DNA from: Candidatus Bathyarchaeota archaeon
Lineage (GTDB): Archaea; Thermoproteota; Bathyarchaeia; RBG-16-48-13; JAGMEO01
DNA length: 45,897 nt
Direction: 5' to 3'
Assembly: GCA_030602965.1 (NCBI GenBank)
Contig: JAUVYS010000003.1
Location: 1-45,897 of the forward strand
This document shows positions 1-8,820 of the stretch, piece after piece. Numbering within the stretch: the stretch's first letter is position 1; every line of letters starts with the position of its first letter. A program made the translations under genes and the position numbers. Below the pieces are notes generated by a model that worked only from the letters and a program-made list of their open reading frames with translations, made no database searches and was not told where the DNA came from.

Positions 1-228
1 CATTATTGAAACCCTTACCCCTCCATGTACATTAGGCTTCAAAGGAGTCCCGTCCTTATCGCTTCCACCAGTTATTTTGAGTTTCGCTCCACGCATTTTT
101 GCGATGGATCCATCAATTGTGTCTCCGATTTTTTTTCCAACCAATGGTTGAGCTGCAGGACCTTCAACTTCAAGACTTTTTGATTTACCTGTTTCTGTGT
201 CTGATATTACAAGTTTGAACTTAGCCAT
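1..228 (-). CDS. rps6e: Ribosomal protein S6e, C-terminal part cut off by window edge
   Basis: The reading frame starts at an ATG (226-228) and runs off the left edge after 76 codons. The N-terminus MAKFKLVISDTETGKS is the typical S6e opening, and the following Gly/Lys-rich stretch with DGTPLKPNVHGGVRVS also matches the family. S6e is a small-subunit protein shared by archaea and eukaryotes. It lies 69 bases downstream of infB on the same strand, so it may be the last gene of that translation cluster. The missing part is the C-terminal half. Confidence 0.93.
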   Translation of the reverse strand, partial: MAKFKLVISDTETGKSKSLEVEGPAAQPLVGKKIGDTIDGSIAKMRGAKLKITGGSDKDGTPLKPNVHGGVRVSIM

Positions 229-297
229 TCTTATCTCTCAGTCAATTGGTCTCATGCGATATCAACTATAGCCAAGCTTTCTATTTATTAAAGATTC

Positions 298-2082
298 TCA
301 TAGCCCCCATAGTGGATCACGTTTTCTCATGACTTCTATGAGCTTATTTAAAGCTTCAACTTCACTAGGCGAAAGTTTATTTTGATATTTCTCAAAAAGT
401 TCTTTCACATCCTCCTCAGGCACCAGCACGTACATCATATCGCCCTCATGCAAATTACGTCCTATGATTGGCTCTCTCATTGAAAGTGCAACTTGCATTC
501 CTTCGGTTGCTTCTGGTATTGGTTGTCCTTGACCTTGTATCTGTAAAACATCACCCACCGACTCACCATTGACCTTGACTAACCTGTAATTAGGCTGAAC
601 TCTTCCCGCAGTTACCTTGACACCAAATATTGCTGGTTTACTCTTTCTAAAAACGTAGCCTAGCATCACTTTTATCTCACCCGGCCTCACCAAAGATTCG
701 AATTTTCTTTTAGTCATAGCTTCTTCCTGTAAATGCACCCATTCGATGTAATCTTCTATCAGCCGGTAGATGACATTGTTCTTAAATAGTTTGACACCTT
801 TATTTCCAGCCTCTTCTTCAACATCAGGAAGAATTCGCACATTAAAAGAGAGAATTACACCCAACGTTTGAGTCTCCATCTTCACAATCGACGCTTCAAT
901 GACATCTCTTCTTGAAACATCCCCAACATCAGCCATTCTTACAGGAACCCCATTCTTCTCCAATTCACTTATCATAGCCTCCAGTGATCCCAGCGTGTCA
1001 GTTTTTAATACAACACCAACTTTGTCTGTAATTATCCTAAGTTTCTCTAACTCTTCAGCTACAGTTTCAACAAGCGTATTTACTGGATTTTTACGATCAG
1101 CAGCATATAGGGGAGCACCTGCAATGGCGTCTTCAATACCTGGAGCTGCAATCTTAACTCCTGCAGCTGCTTTCACCTCTTTTACAGGAGTGAATTTTTC
1201 GCGTGGCTCTCGTATTTCGTCGAGAGGTTTAGGTAGTAAGAGAGCTCTCACTCTGGTGACTATTGGCTTATTTTTGCCGCCAATAACTATTTTGTCTCCT
1301 TCATGTAGAACCCCGTCATATATGATAACGTTGATTGTAATACCAAGGCCTGGTTCTTCCTTTACCTCTAAGATCGTTCCTTTCGCAGCGCCTTTACTTA
1401 CTTTAAGTTTCTTTTTTATATACTGCTGAGTGAGACCGATTAAAATGGACAATAACTCGGGAATCCCTTCCCCTGTTTTGGCGCTCAAGGGAACAATGGT
1501 CACATATTTGGTGAAGTCTCTTATTCTATCAAACCGTTCAGCTTTGAAGCCAGTTCTGGAAAAGGTTCCAATTATTGTATAAATGCGATCGTCAAGTTGT
1601 TGCTGAACATTGGTGTCTTGACTTTTCAAAGATTCTAATAGAGAAACATCAGAATGGTTAACCCAACCAGGTATCGTGTCTATCTTGTTTGCAACTACGA
1701 TGAAAGGGATTTTCCTATTCTTAAGAATATCTAGACTTTCGTATGTCTGAGGTTCAAAACCCCTCAGAACATCCAGAACAAGTATTGCAATATCAGCAAC
1801 TGATCCACCACGTTTACGAAGATTAACAAAAACGCTGTGACCTGGCGTATCTATTACGAGGAGGCCTGGAATTTTGATTTTCCCGCTACTGCGCTTTATC
1901 ACCTTTCCACTTATAGCTTTCAAGGTTTTAAGGGGGAAGAAACTAGCTCCAATATGTTGCGTCATAGAGCCAACTTCACTCAAGGCAACTGCTGATCCCC
2001 GAATCTTGTCTAATAGAGTTGTTTTTCCTGAGTCAACATGACCTAGAACGCAAACAACTGGTTGGCGGATTCTAGCTGGCAA
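298..2082 (-). CDS. infB: Translation initiation factor aIF5B (IF2-like GTPase)
   Basis: This 594-residue GTPase promotes ribosomal subunit joining and initiator tRNA placement. The G domain shows G1 GHVDSGKT (residues 14-21), G3 DTPGH (78-82) and G4 NKID (132-135); the SAKTGEG motif follows. Domain II and the C-terminal tRNA-binding domains fill the rest, and the length is normal for archaeal aIF5B, which lacks the long eukaryotic N-terminus. No intein interrupts the G domain, although inteins occur here in some archaea. The start is TTG (2080-2082), supported by a strong GGAG Shine-Dalgarno seven bases upstream and by G1 lying at the usual distance. It follows ndk in the rpl7ae-to-rps6e cluster. 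Confidence 0.97.
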   Translation of the reverse strand: MPARIRQPVVCVLGHVDSGKTTLLDKIRGSAVALSEVGSMTQHIGASFFPLKTLKAISGKVIKRSSGKIKIPGLLVIDTPGHSVFVNLRKRGGSVADIAILVLDVLRGFEPQTYESLDILKNRKIPFIVVANKIDTIPGWVNHSDVSLLESLKSQDTNVQQQLDDRIYTIIGTFSRTGFKAERFDRIRDFTKYVTIVPLSAKTGEGIPELLSILIGLTQQYIKKKLKVSKGAAKGTILEVKEEPGLGITINVIIYDGVLHEGDKIVIGGKNKPIVTRVRALLLPKPLDEIREPREKFTPVKEVKAAAGVKIAAPGIEDAIAGAPLYAADRKNPVNTLVETVAEELEKLRIITDKVGVVLKTDTLGSLEAMISELEKNGVPVRMADVGDVSRRDVIEASIVKMETQTLGVILSFNVRILPDVEEEAGNKGVKLFKNNVIYRLIEDYIEWVHLQEEAMTKRKFESLVRPGEIKVMLGYVFRKSKPAIFGVKVTAGRVQPNYRLVKVNGESVGDVLQIQGQGQPIPEATEGMQVALSMREPIIGRNLHEGDMMYVLVPEEDVKELFEKYQNKLSPSEVEALNKLIEVMRKRDPLWGL

Positions 2083-2186
2083 TTTGGATCTCCTTTCATC
2101 GTGAGAAATCGGTGTTTAAACGACTCTATAAACTTAGAGTTATATCAACATCTCAAGTTTGATTAAGGGTTCGAATAAACCCTATT

Positions 2187-2606
2187 CTAAGACAAAATCT
2201 CTTCAGAAGTAAAGCAGATCTTTATTTCCCTCAAAGCGTTTTCTTCACTATCAGCTGCATGGATGATGTTCTCTGTTATTGAAAGTCCAAAATCACCTCT
2301 TATTGTTCCAAACGCAGCCTTTATTGGGTTTGTGGCACCCACCATTTTTCTCATAACCTTTATGGCTTCTTCTCCTTCAATGACCATAGCCACAATAAAA
2401 TCAGAAGTAATGTGGTTGATAAGGTTGCTAAAAAACGGTTTATTTCTGTGCATCTCGTATAGGTTTTCTGCTTGCGATCGGGTTAGTCGAAGAAGTTTTA
2501 AGGTTATTATTTTTAATCCTTTGTTTTCGATACTCATTATTATTTTCCCAATGAGACCCCTTTTAACAGCGTTCGGTTTAATTATGATAAATGTCTGACC
2601 TTTCAT
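2187..2606 (-). CDS. ndk: Nucleoside diphosphate kinase
   Basis: NDK moves the gamma phosphate between nucleoside triphosphates and diphosphates through a phospho-histidine. The protein has 139 residues from the chosen start, the normal length; the active-site His is in NIIHAADS (His116), and the opening QTFIIIKPNAVKRG is typical. The ATG at 2604-2606 overlaps the TGA stop of rpl24e (ATGA), which indicates translational coupling. An upstream in-frame extension of 12 codons exists but would overlap rpl24e and adds residues without family support. The pairing with rpl24e, rps28e and rpl7ae is common in archaea. Confidence 0.96.
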   Translation of the reverse strand: MKGQTFIIIKPNAVKRGLIGKIIMSIENKGLKIITLKLLRLTRSQAENLYEMHRNKPFFSNLINHITSDFIVAMVIEGEEAIKVMRKMVGATNPIKAAFGTIRGDFGLSITENIIHAADSEENALREIKICFTSEEILS

Positions 2607-2797
2607 TCCTTTTTCGCTTTCCTCGCGTAATGAGTTGTCCATTTAAGTTTTTTTGGTTCCCTCTTGAGCACAAGCATATTTTTTCGACATTTACTTGAGC
2701 AGAACCAGTAAACTGTACTATCGGTTTTTACATACATAAGACCGGTTCCATGTTGGAATTCTTGTCCACAGAAGGAGCATTTATGTGATTTTGGCAT
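2603..2797 (-). CDS. rpl24e: Ribosomal protein L24e
   Basis: This 64-residue large-subunit protein begins MPKSHKCSFCGQEF and has the zinc-binding pair CSFC (Cys7, Cys10) plus CSSKC near residue 33, characteristic of L24e. An open frame extends 24 codons further upstream into rps28e, but the family N-terminus matches the internal ATG at 2795-2797, which has GAGGAT upstream. The gene sits 16 bases after rps28e and overlaps ndk by four bases. Confidence 0.95.
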   Translation of the reverse strand: MPKSHKCSFCGQEFQHGTGLMYVKTDSTVYWFCSSKCRKNMLVLKREPKKLKWTTHYARKAKKE

Positions 2798-2813
2798 ACG
2801 AAAATCCTCAAAA

Positions 2814-3032
2814 TTATCTGATTTTCTTAGCTTCCCTATCAGTCTCTCGCAACATGAGAATGTCACCAATCCTCACTGGGCCCTTTATGTTTCTGGATAT
2901 GATTCTTCCCTTGTCTTTTCCTTCAAGTAATTGTACACGTACTTGGTTGACCTCTCCAATTACTCCAACTCGGCCAATGACTTGAATCACTTCAGCTGGA
3001 GTTAGGAGCTTCTTTTGTTCTTTTTCGCTCAT
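2814..3032 (-). CDS. rps28e: Ribosomal protein S28e
   Basis: A 72-residue small-subunit protein of the OB-fold S28e family. VIGRVGVIGEVNQVRVQLLE and the C-terminal block GDILMLRETDREAKKIR are typical, and the length is normal. It lies 18 bases downstream of rpl7ae and 16 upstream of rpl24e, a gene order kept widely in archaea. The start is ATG at 3030-3032. Confidence 0.96.
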   Translation of the reverse strand: MSEKEQKKLLTPAEVIQVIGRVGVIGEVNQVRVQLLEGKDKGRIISRNIKGPVRIGDILMLRETDREAKKIR

Positions 3033-3050
3033 TGGTCAACTTCGCCTATC

Positions 3051-3422
3051 CTATTTTAGTAGGCTTTCCAGTTTTGACGTAATTTCTTTAACAAGTTCAG
3101 CAGCATCACCAGACTCTATTATGCAAACAGCAGCTGCTCCAACCTTTAAACCAGTTGAGGTTCCAAGCTTTAATTTGCTTGGCACATAAATGTATGCGGT
3201 TTTTCGTTCCTCGCATAGAAGTGGTAAATGAGCTACAACTTCAGGCGGTTGTACATCCTCTGCTATATAAACCAGTTTTGCTATTCCACGTTCAATGGCT
3301 TTAGTGGATTCATTAGTTCCTTTCTTGATTTTTCCTGTGTCTCGGGCTACTTGGAGAGCTTCATAGGCCACCTCTGCAAGTTCTTTTGATACGTCAAATT
3401 TTATAAAAAATGGTTTTGACAA
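3051..3422 (-). CDS. rpl7ae: Ribosomal protein L7Ae (kink-turn binding; also box C/D and RNase P component)
   Basis: A 123-residue L7Ae: kink-turn RNA-binding signature ESTKAIERGIAKLVYIAEDV and the CEERKTAYIYV segment are clear. In archaea this protein serves the ribosome, box C/D and H/ACA guide RNPs and RNase P. The start is TTG (3420-3422) with a strong GGTGAGG Shine-Dalgarno four bases before it; no ATG is available near the expected N-terminus. It is the first gene of the rpl7ae-rps28e-rpl24e-ndk-infB run. Confidence 0.96.
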   Translation of the reverse strand: MSKPFFIKFDVSKELAEVAYEALQVARDTGKIKKGTNESTKAIERGIAKLVYIAEDVQPPEVVAHLPLLCEERKTAYIYVPSKLKLGTSTGLKVGAAAVCIIESGDAAELVKEITSKLESLLK

Positions 3423-3499
3423 AAGGCCTCACCCTACTAAGATTGATCTGGCTTAAGAGTATGATTTAATATTTACTTATAAGGTTTTGTAGGTTTCAC

Positions 3500-5257
3500 T
3501 TATCTATGGGCATAAAATAAAACAGCATGGTTCTTACTTAGTAAGTTAATTTTTCCAAAACCTAAACGTTCCATTTGCACAGTAGCATTTACTTTTTCAT
3601 TTTTTAAACCGGATTCACCTAAACCTATCTGGGTTGTACCAGAAGGCATCACGATCTTTACATGGATGTTTCCTTCCTCAGGTAACCAGTGTATAAGTGG
3701 TACATTCAATTTTTTTGCTTCCATATATGGTTCACTATGAAAATTGCCTTCAACAACGTTCAATCTCACTTTTTCGATTTCTATATTGAATAATTCCATG
3801 AGTCGAACAATATTATTTGACTCCAAGATTTCTAGATCTTTTTTTGAAACATAGAGATGAGCGTTACCTTTTTTTGGCATTACCTGTAATGTTCGATGCC
3901 CCTTTTCTGAATGCCCTGGAATCAGTGGTGGCTTTGAAGTGTAAATTTGTTTTTCAAGACCTCTAATTAGTAGTTTTATCGGATCTACAACTACGAAGTA
4001 TCTATTGGAAGTTGAATCAATAATTTTCCTGTTTATTGCATAAATATTTTTCCAACTTAATGTTGCATCAACAGGCTTTGGTCCTAAGTCTATCATGATT
4101 TCACGTACAGTCTCTGGAGTGATTCCCCGTTTTCTGATCGCCATTAGTGTTCCAAGTCTTGGATCATCCCAGCCTAAGAATTCACCCTTTTCTATTCCTT
4201 CACGTATTTTTGATTTACTTAATACGGATCCTGAGATCTTTAATCGTCCATAGTGTATTGCTTCAGGATAGTTCCATCCAAGGTATTCATACAAGTATAA
4301 CTGTCTAGTCGTGTTTGTTACGTGCTCTTTTCCCCTAAGTATATGCGAAATTTTGAGTAGATAATCATCTATACCGCCACAAAATGCAAATAATGGCCAA
4401 ACTCTGAATTTTTCTCCTGTTCTTGGATGAGGATACTTGTGGGTATCGATAATTCTTAATGCTGGCCATTCTCTTACAGCCGGGTTTGGATGATTAGGAT
4501 CAGTCTTTATTCTCACTACAACCTCCCCTTCAGCGTACGTGCCATCAAGCATGTGATACCATCTTGTTATGTGCTCTTCAGGTGGGAGGTCACGGCATAT
4601 ACAGCTTTTTTTCTTTACAATGAGTCTTTTGAATGTTTGTGGATCGCAATTACAAAGATAAGCGTTACCTTGTGATAATAATTTGGCAGTATAATCATAG
4701 TAAGTTTGCATCCTATCTGACTGATAGACTTCGGTGTTCCATTTAACACCTAACCAACGTAAATCATTTCGAATCCATTCATAAGCTTCAGGTATTGGTG
4801 ACTTGGTACGTGGATCTGTATCATCGAATCTCAAGGTTAGTTTTCCATTATATCGCTTAGCATATTCATCACAAAGTATGACGGCTCTCGCCCCGCCTAT
4901 ATGAAGAGCCCCATCAGGGTTTGGACAGAATCTTGTATGCACAACTGGATATTTTTCTACATTTGGTAGAGGCGGCAAATCTTTTTTTTCAGATTTAGCT
5001 TTCTCAGGTTCTAAAAGTTCAGGCCAATTTTCAATAATAAATTGTTTTTGTTCTGACAGGGAGCGAGTGTTTACTTCGTTTACTACCTTCACCACTAATT
5101 CATTAACATCTTCTGTTCCAGCTCTTAGGCCTGGTTTAATTGAAAATAATTTACCTATTACAGGCCCGACTTTTGCTTTTCCTCCATATCGCAAAGCGTT
5201 CTGAAAAGCAAATCTCTTTATTAGTTCTATGAGTTCTATGTTATTTGATTTTGTCAA
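3500..5257 (-). CDS. gltX: Glutamyl-tRNA synthetase (archaeal GlnRS-like type)
   Basis: A 585-residue class I synthetase charging tRNA-Glu. It has the archaeal N-terminal helical extension (residues 1-95), the ATP motif PNPDGALHIGG (112-122, so HIGH reads HIGG) and the KMSKS equivalent VLSKSK near residue 345, followed by the beta-barrel anticodon-binding region. The GlnRS-like barrel and length fit archaeal GluRS. In archaea lacking GlnRS the same enzyme may feed the GatDE amidotransferase; this cannot be told here. The start is TTG (5255-5257), 77 bases upstream of rpl7ae counted across the gap. The 239-base region upstream (5258-5496) holds no convincing gene. Confidence 0.95.
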   Translation of the reverse strand: MTKSNNIELIELIKRFAFQNALRYGGKAKVGPVIGKLFSIKPGLRAGTEDVNELVVKVVNEVNTRSLSEQKQFIIENWPELLEPEKAKSEKKDLPPLPNVEKYPVVHTRFCPNPDGALHIGGARAVILCDEYAKRYNGKLTLRFDDTDPRTKSPIPEAYEWIRNDLRWLGVKWNTEVYQSDRMQTYYDYTAKLLSQGNAYLCNCDPQTFKRLIVKKKSCICRDLPPEEHITRWYHMLDGTYAEGEVVVRIKTDPNHPNPAVREWPALRIIDTHKYPHPRTGEKFRVWPLFAFCGGIDDYLLKISHILRGKEHVTNTTRQLYLYEYLGWNYPEAIHYGRLKISGSVLSKSKIREGIEKGEFLGWDDPRLGTLMAIRKRGITPETVREIMIDLGPKPVDATLSWKNIYAINRKIIDSTSNRYFVVVDPIKLLIRGLEKQIYTSKPPLIPGHSEKGHRTLQVMPKKGNAHLYVSKKDLEILESNNIVRLMELFNIEIEKVRLNVVEGNFHSEPYMEAKKLNVPLIHWLPEEGNIHVKIVMPSGTTQIGLGESGLKNEKVNATVQMERLGFGKINLLSKNHAVLFYAHR

Positions 5258-5496
5258 AAGATTTCCCTAAACCCAGAAACTTGAGCTTATCTATATGTGT
5301 GAGATATAAAATGGTGTCAAATTAAAGAATTATCTAATAACTGTGAGATACAAGGATCGCACGCGTGATAGAGCAAGTATTTTCAATCCATTTGGCTTTT
5401 ACTCTTATTTCTTTGTCTTTGCCTCCGCAATTGTTTGCATAAGTACAAATTAAAAAGTTTCATGAAGAAGATGATAAAAACCAGAAAAATCGAATT

Positions 5497-5817
5497 TTAA
5501 GTGTACATCAGACCTGATTTATCATTTTTTTGTGACTCTTTTTTCCCAAGTTTCTGTAAATTTTTAGATAAAATATCTCTTAACGACTTTACGACATTAA
5601 GAGGTATAATCACCTCTACCTGTGAAAGCCGATCAATAACAATCTTCTCTCTAGATTTTGGCTTTTCACCTAACACAAATTCAGATACCGGCTCTCTAGG
5701 ACAATCTAAATAAAAGATTAATCGATAATCGGTTGGAGTTGGTTGAACTCTAACAACATTTGTATAGACTCTTCTAAAGTCATCACTTTTCCCTAATACT
5801 ATGTTCAATTTTGGCAT
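5497..5817 (-). CDS. Small DUF3467-like protein
   Basis: A 106-residue protein of unknown role. YTNVVRVQPTPTDYRLIF followed by a short acidic/basic stretch and VEVIIPLNVVKSLRDIL resembles the DUF3467 pattern, in which an N-terminal beta segment near a conserved Phe/Tyr-Arg-Leu is followed by a helix after an Ile/Val-Pro turn. The C-terminal 20 residues are lysine-rich and likely disordered. No signal peptide or membrane segment is visible. The ATG (5815-5817) has GTGATG six bases upstream. It stands alone between GGPP synthase and gltX on the same strand. The family assignment is from memory of the pattern and is moderate. Confidence 0.7.
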   Translation of the reverse strand: MPKLNIVLGKSDDFRRVYTNVVRVQPTPTDYRLIFYLDCPREPVSEFVLGEKPKSREKIVIDRLSQVEVIIPLNVVKSLRDILSKNLQKLGKKESQKNDKSGLMYT

Positions 5818-5908
5818 GATTCATCACATTAAGCTTACATGAGTCATGTTCGGAGCAATATTTTTAAAAATAAGTATATTACACTTGACAACTTAAATAA
5901 ACAGTCAG

Positions 5909-6916
5909 TTAATGTTTACGATTCACGAGGTAATCATTGAATTCAAGTAAAGCCCTCTTTGCCGTCGAGTCAGGGAAATTTGAAAGCTGTTTTTTTGCTT
6001 TTTCCCCTAATTGTATTGCCTTTACAGTAGCATAATCAATGGATCCAATGTTTTTAACGGCTTCTATTACCGACATTATCTCCTTTGGTGAAACAGAGGC
6101 GTTTCCAAGTGTAGAAAGAATTTGTTTTCTAAGATTTTTTCGGGTATTATTTAAAGCATGTAATATTATGAGAGTTTTTTTTCCCTCTCGAATATCACTA
6201 CCAACAGGTTTACCTAACTTCCCTTCGTCTGCTGTCAGACCTAAAACATCATCAACTATCTGAAACGCTAGACCACTATAATACGAAAAGTCTCCAACCC
6301 TCCTCACTTGTAATTCTGTGCCGCCACCAACTATTGCTCCTACTTGGGCCGCCGTTTTTAGGAGTGAAGCTGTTTTTTTCCCGATCATTTCAAAATATTC
6401 ATCTTCTGAGATTAATTCCTGCTTCTCGAATATCATGTCGTAAGCTTGACCTTCACAAATGGCGATAGCCGCTTTTGTGATTAGATTCAGAGCTTGAAGA
6501 ATCTGCTTCGGTTGTAGCCGCCTAGAGTCAACGAAATTAAGAACTGATTCGTAAACCTTTGCAAAAAGCAGGTCCCCAGCCGTTATTGCCATTGGAACCC
6601 CCCATTTAGCATGCACTGATGGTTTACCTCGTCTTTTAGTATCTTCATCCATTATGTCATCGTGTATGAGAGTGAACGTATGTAGTAGCTCAATAGCAGC
6701 TGCCATAGGCACAGCATCTTCAATTCGGCCACCCACCAATTCACATGATTTTAAAGTTAAGAAAGGGCGAGCTCTCTTACCTCCTGCATCAATAAGATGC
6801 CTCGAAGCTTCATAAAGTACCTTAGGTTTCCAACTCGCTCTTATGATCCTGTCCAAAAGTACATTAACTTGACTGGATGACTCTCTGAGTTGAACAGTTA
6901 AAAATTGACTTATCAT
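5909..6916 (-). CDS. idsA: Geranylgeranyl diphosphate synthase (trans-polyprenyl synthase)
   Basis: A 335-residue polyprenyl synthase that elongates IPP/DMAPP to the C15-C20 diphosphates used for archaeal ether lipids. The first aspartate-rich motif is DDIMD (residues 86-90) preceded by His85, with GGKRARP at 45-51 and the second motif FQIVDDVLG near 220, where the usual DDxxD is DDVLG. Product length cannot be fixed from sequence alone: the residues before DDIMD (LIH) lack the bulky aromatic typical of short-chain farnesyl enzymes. It is the last gene of the isoprenoid block and its ATG shares a base with the idi2 stop (TAATG). Confidence 0.94.
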   Translation of the reverse strand: MISQFLTVQLRESSSQVNVLLDRIIRASWKPKVLYEASRHLIDAGGKRARPFLTLKSCELVGGRIEDAVPMAAAIELLHTFTLIHDDIMDEDTKRRGKPSVHAKWGVPMAITAGDLLFAKVYESVLNFVDSRRLQPKQILQALNLITKAAIAICEGQAYDMIFEKQELISEDEYFEMIGKKTASLLKTAAQVGAIVGGGTELQVRRVGDFSYYSGLAFQIVDDVLGLTADEGKLGKPVGSDIREGKKTLIILHALNNTRKNLRKQILSTLGNASVSPKEIMSVIEAVKNIGSIDYATVKAIQLGEKAKKQLSNFPDSTAKRALLEFNDYLVNRKH

Positions 6917-8010
6917 TATCTTTTCGCCACATAATTCTCTGGGTTAAAACCTCTAACCCTTAACCATTCAGCCATTTTCCCTGTTATTACAACTGGTGTG
7001 GATTTTAACTCTTCAATATTTTTACATCCTGTAAGAAACATTGCTATTTTAAACTCGTGTATGAAAATCTTAAGTTTCTCCAGAACTTTTTCAGTGTTGT
7101 CAGTAGCCGGTTTAAGAAGAGGCATCGCAAATCCAGCCATGGACGCCCCAAGAGCTATGGACTTAGCGACCTCCACGCCATTTCTTATTCCTCCTGACGC
7201 TATTATCTGTAATTTTGTAGATTGGTGTGTCTCTACAACACTAGCTACTGTTGGAATACCCCAATCCCAGAAGGTTTGTCCCAGCCTTTCTCTTACCCCG
7301 TTTTTCATTTTTTTCGCTCTGAAATATTCAACAGCTGCCCAACTTGTTCCCCCTGCGCCAGCAACATCAATTCCTTTGACCCCTGTAGCCTCGATCTTGA
7401 CAGCTTCTTCAGCAGCGATACCAGCTCCAGTTTCCTTAACAATCACAGGTACATTAACAGAATAAACTATTTCTTGGATTTTTTGAAGTACTCCCTTATA
7501 ATTTGTCTCACCCTCTGGCTGTATTACCTCTTGTAAAGGATTCAGATGGATGAATAGTGCATCAGCATCGATCATTTCTATCGCTTTCTGCGTTTCTTTG
7601 CCGCCATATCCTTGTACTAACTGTGGTGCACCTAGATTAGCTATCAGAAAAATGTTAGGAGCTTTCTCTCTGGCTACTTGAAATGTGTATGCAAGCTGTG
7701 GTTTTTCTAAAGCCACCCTCTGACTTCCAACCCCCATAGCCAGATCCAACGTCTCTGCTGCTTCTGCTAAAGCTGCGTTAATTCCCCTTGTTTTTTTAGT
7801 TCCTCCAGTAATAGATTCAATGAGTATTGGTGCTGATAATTTATGGCCAAGAAAGGAAGTTGACATGTCTACTTCTTGAAGCGCGATTTCAGGTAAAGCT
7901 CGATGGATTAAAAACACATCTTTGAATCCCGTAGTTACTCTCCTTGCTTGAACGTCTTCTTTAATTCCTATACTTATATGATTCTCTTTTCTATCACGTA
8001 TTATTGCCAT
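6916..8010 (-). CDS. fni: Isopentenyl-diphosphate delta-isomerase, type 2 (FMN-dependent)
   Basis: A 364-residue type 2 IDI that interconverts IPP and DMAPP using reduced FMN. Family blocks include GVGSQRVAL, IANLGAPQL, ADALFIHLNPLQE, the FMN phosphate region VAGAGGTSW, and IASGGIRNG near the C-terminus. TIM-barrel length is normal. It lies six bases after ipk and directly couples to GGPP synthase, giving a substrate-ordered series mvk-ipk-idi2-ggpps. The ATG is at 8008-8010. Confidence 0.96.
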   Translation of the reverse strand: MAIIRDRKENHISIGIKEDVQARRVTTGFKDVFLIHRALPEIALQEVDMSTSFLGHKLSAPILIESITGGTKKTRGINAALAEAAETLDLAMGVGSQRVALEKPQLAYTFQVAREKAPNIFLIANLGAPQLVQGYGGKETQKAIEMIDADALFIHLNPLQEVIQPEGETNYKGVLQKIQEIVYSVNVPVIVKETGAGIAAEEAVKIEATGVKGIDVAGAGGTSWAAVEYFRAKKMKNGVRERLGQTFWDWGIPTVASVVETHQSTKLQIIASGGIRNGVEVAKSIALGASMAGFAMPLLKPATDNTEKVLEKLKIFIHEFKIAMFLTGCKNIEELKSTPVVITGKMAEWLRVRGFNPENYVAKR

Positions 8011-8016
8011 TGTAAT

Positions 8017-8820
8017 TCAATCCAAAAATAGTTTTGTCCCTTTAACTTCTTCGTTTCTCATAGCTTTGAAAAGCCTATCTGGAACGTTGGCGTTCACCAT
8101 TATTATAGGAATATTATTTTCTAAAACAGGAATTATTTCAGACATTTTACCTGACATTCCTCCTGTTACATCCACATTACTTGACCCAGCAATATTATTG
8201 AGGAACCTCCTTAATTTTCTTAATGATATTTCACCAATTAATTTGGCTTCTGAATCGGTTTTGGGATCAGCTGTATACAAACCGTCTACATCTAGACCAA
8301 TCACGATCCTAGATGTTTTTACACTAGTTGCTAATTTAGAGATAATTTGGTCACCAGAGAGTATGGTGAACCCTAGTTTTTCATCAAGTACAGCATCCCC
8401 GTACATAACTGGAGTGATCCCTAAATCAAGCATCTTTTCTATGGATCTTGTTTCAAATCTTAAAATTCTTCCGTTTTCTGTTAATATGCAAGCTGATGGA
8501 GGAATTCCAACCACAGGTATTCCTTTATCTATAAAGGCATCGATTATTATTTTGTTTAAAGCCATCATTGCTTGTCTTGTCTTTGCGAAGCCTTCAAGCT
8601 GTGATGGAGTTTTGTAACCTTCCAGTATCTTATATTTTTTTGCGATAAAATGTCCAAAGGAGCCCCCGCCATGTACAACAAAAACTGAATCTACATTTGC
8701 TCTATAGATTTCTTTTATCAGCCTATTTATTGCAATTTCATTGGCAGTGAGAGGTTTTTCTTTTACTGTTATTACACTTCCTCCAAGTTTTAAGACAGTT
8801 AATTCTACTTTTGAATCCAT
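8017..8820 (-). CDS. ipk: Isopentenyl phosphate kinase
   Basis: A 267-residue amino-acid-kinase-fold enzyme phosphorylating isopentenyl phosphate to IPP, the final step of the archaeal (modified) mevalonate pathway. It shows the lysine-Gly motif KLGGS (11-15) and HGGGSFGHF (50-58), whose His57 is the residue that separates IPK from other amino acid kinases. LDVDGLYTADPK marks the nucleotide side. Its presence implies that phosphomevalonate is decarboxylated or dehydrated before the second phosphorylation, rather than by the classical diphosphomevalonate route; those enzymes are not in this window. It overlaps the mvk 3' end by 16 bases. Confidence 0.96.
   Translation of the reverse strand: MDSKVELTVLKLGGSVITVKEKPLTANEIAINRLIKEIYRANVDSVFVVHGGGSFGHFIAKKYKILEGYKTPSQLEGFAKTRQAMMALNKIIIDAFIDKGIPVVGIPPSACILTENGRILRFETRSIEKMLDLGITPVMYGDAVLDEKLGFTILSGDQIISKLATSVKTSRIVIGLDVDGLYTADPKTDSEAKLIGEISLRKLRRFLNNIAGSSNVDVTGGMSGKMSEIIPVLENNIPIIMVNANVPDRLFKAMRNEEVKGTKLFLD

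Noticed and set aside
899..1429. 176-codon open frame antisense to infB
   Set aside because: It is the mirror of the well-supported aIF5B gene; low-complexity Ser/Thr/Leu/Pro composition and no recognisable motif.
5334..5459. 42-codon Cys-containing open stretch on the minus strand upstream of gltX
   Set aside because: No ATG, GTG or TTG start and no ribosome site; length is possible by chance in AT-rich DNA.
5815..5830. GTGATGA before the DUF3467-like gene as a box C of a guide RNA
   Set aside because: No partner D box at suitable distance; it serves as the ribosome-binding site.
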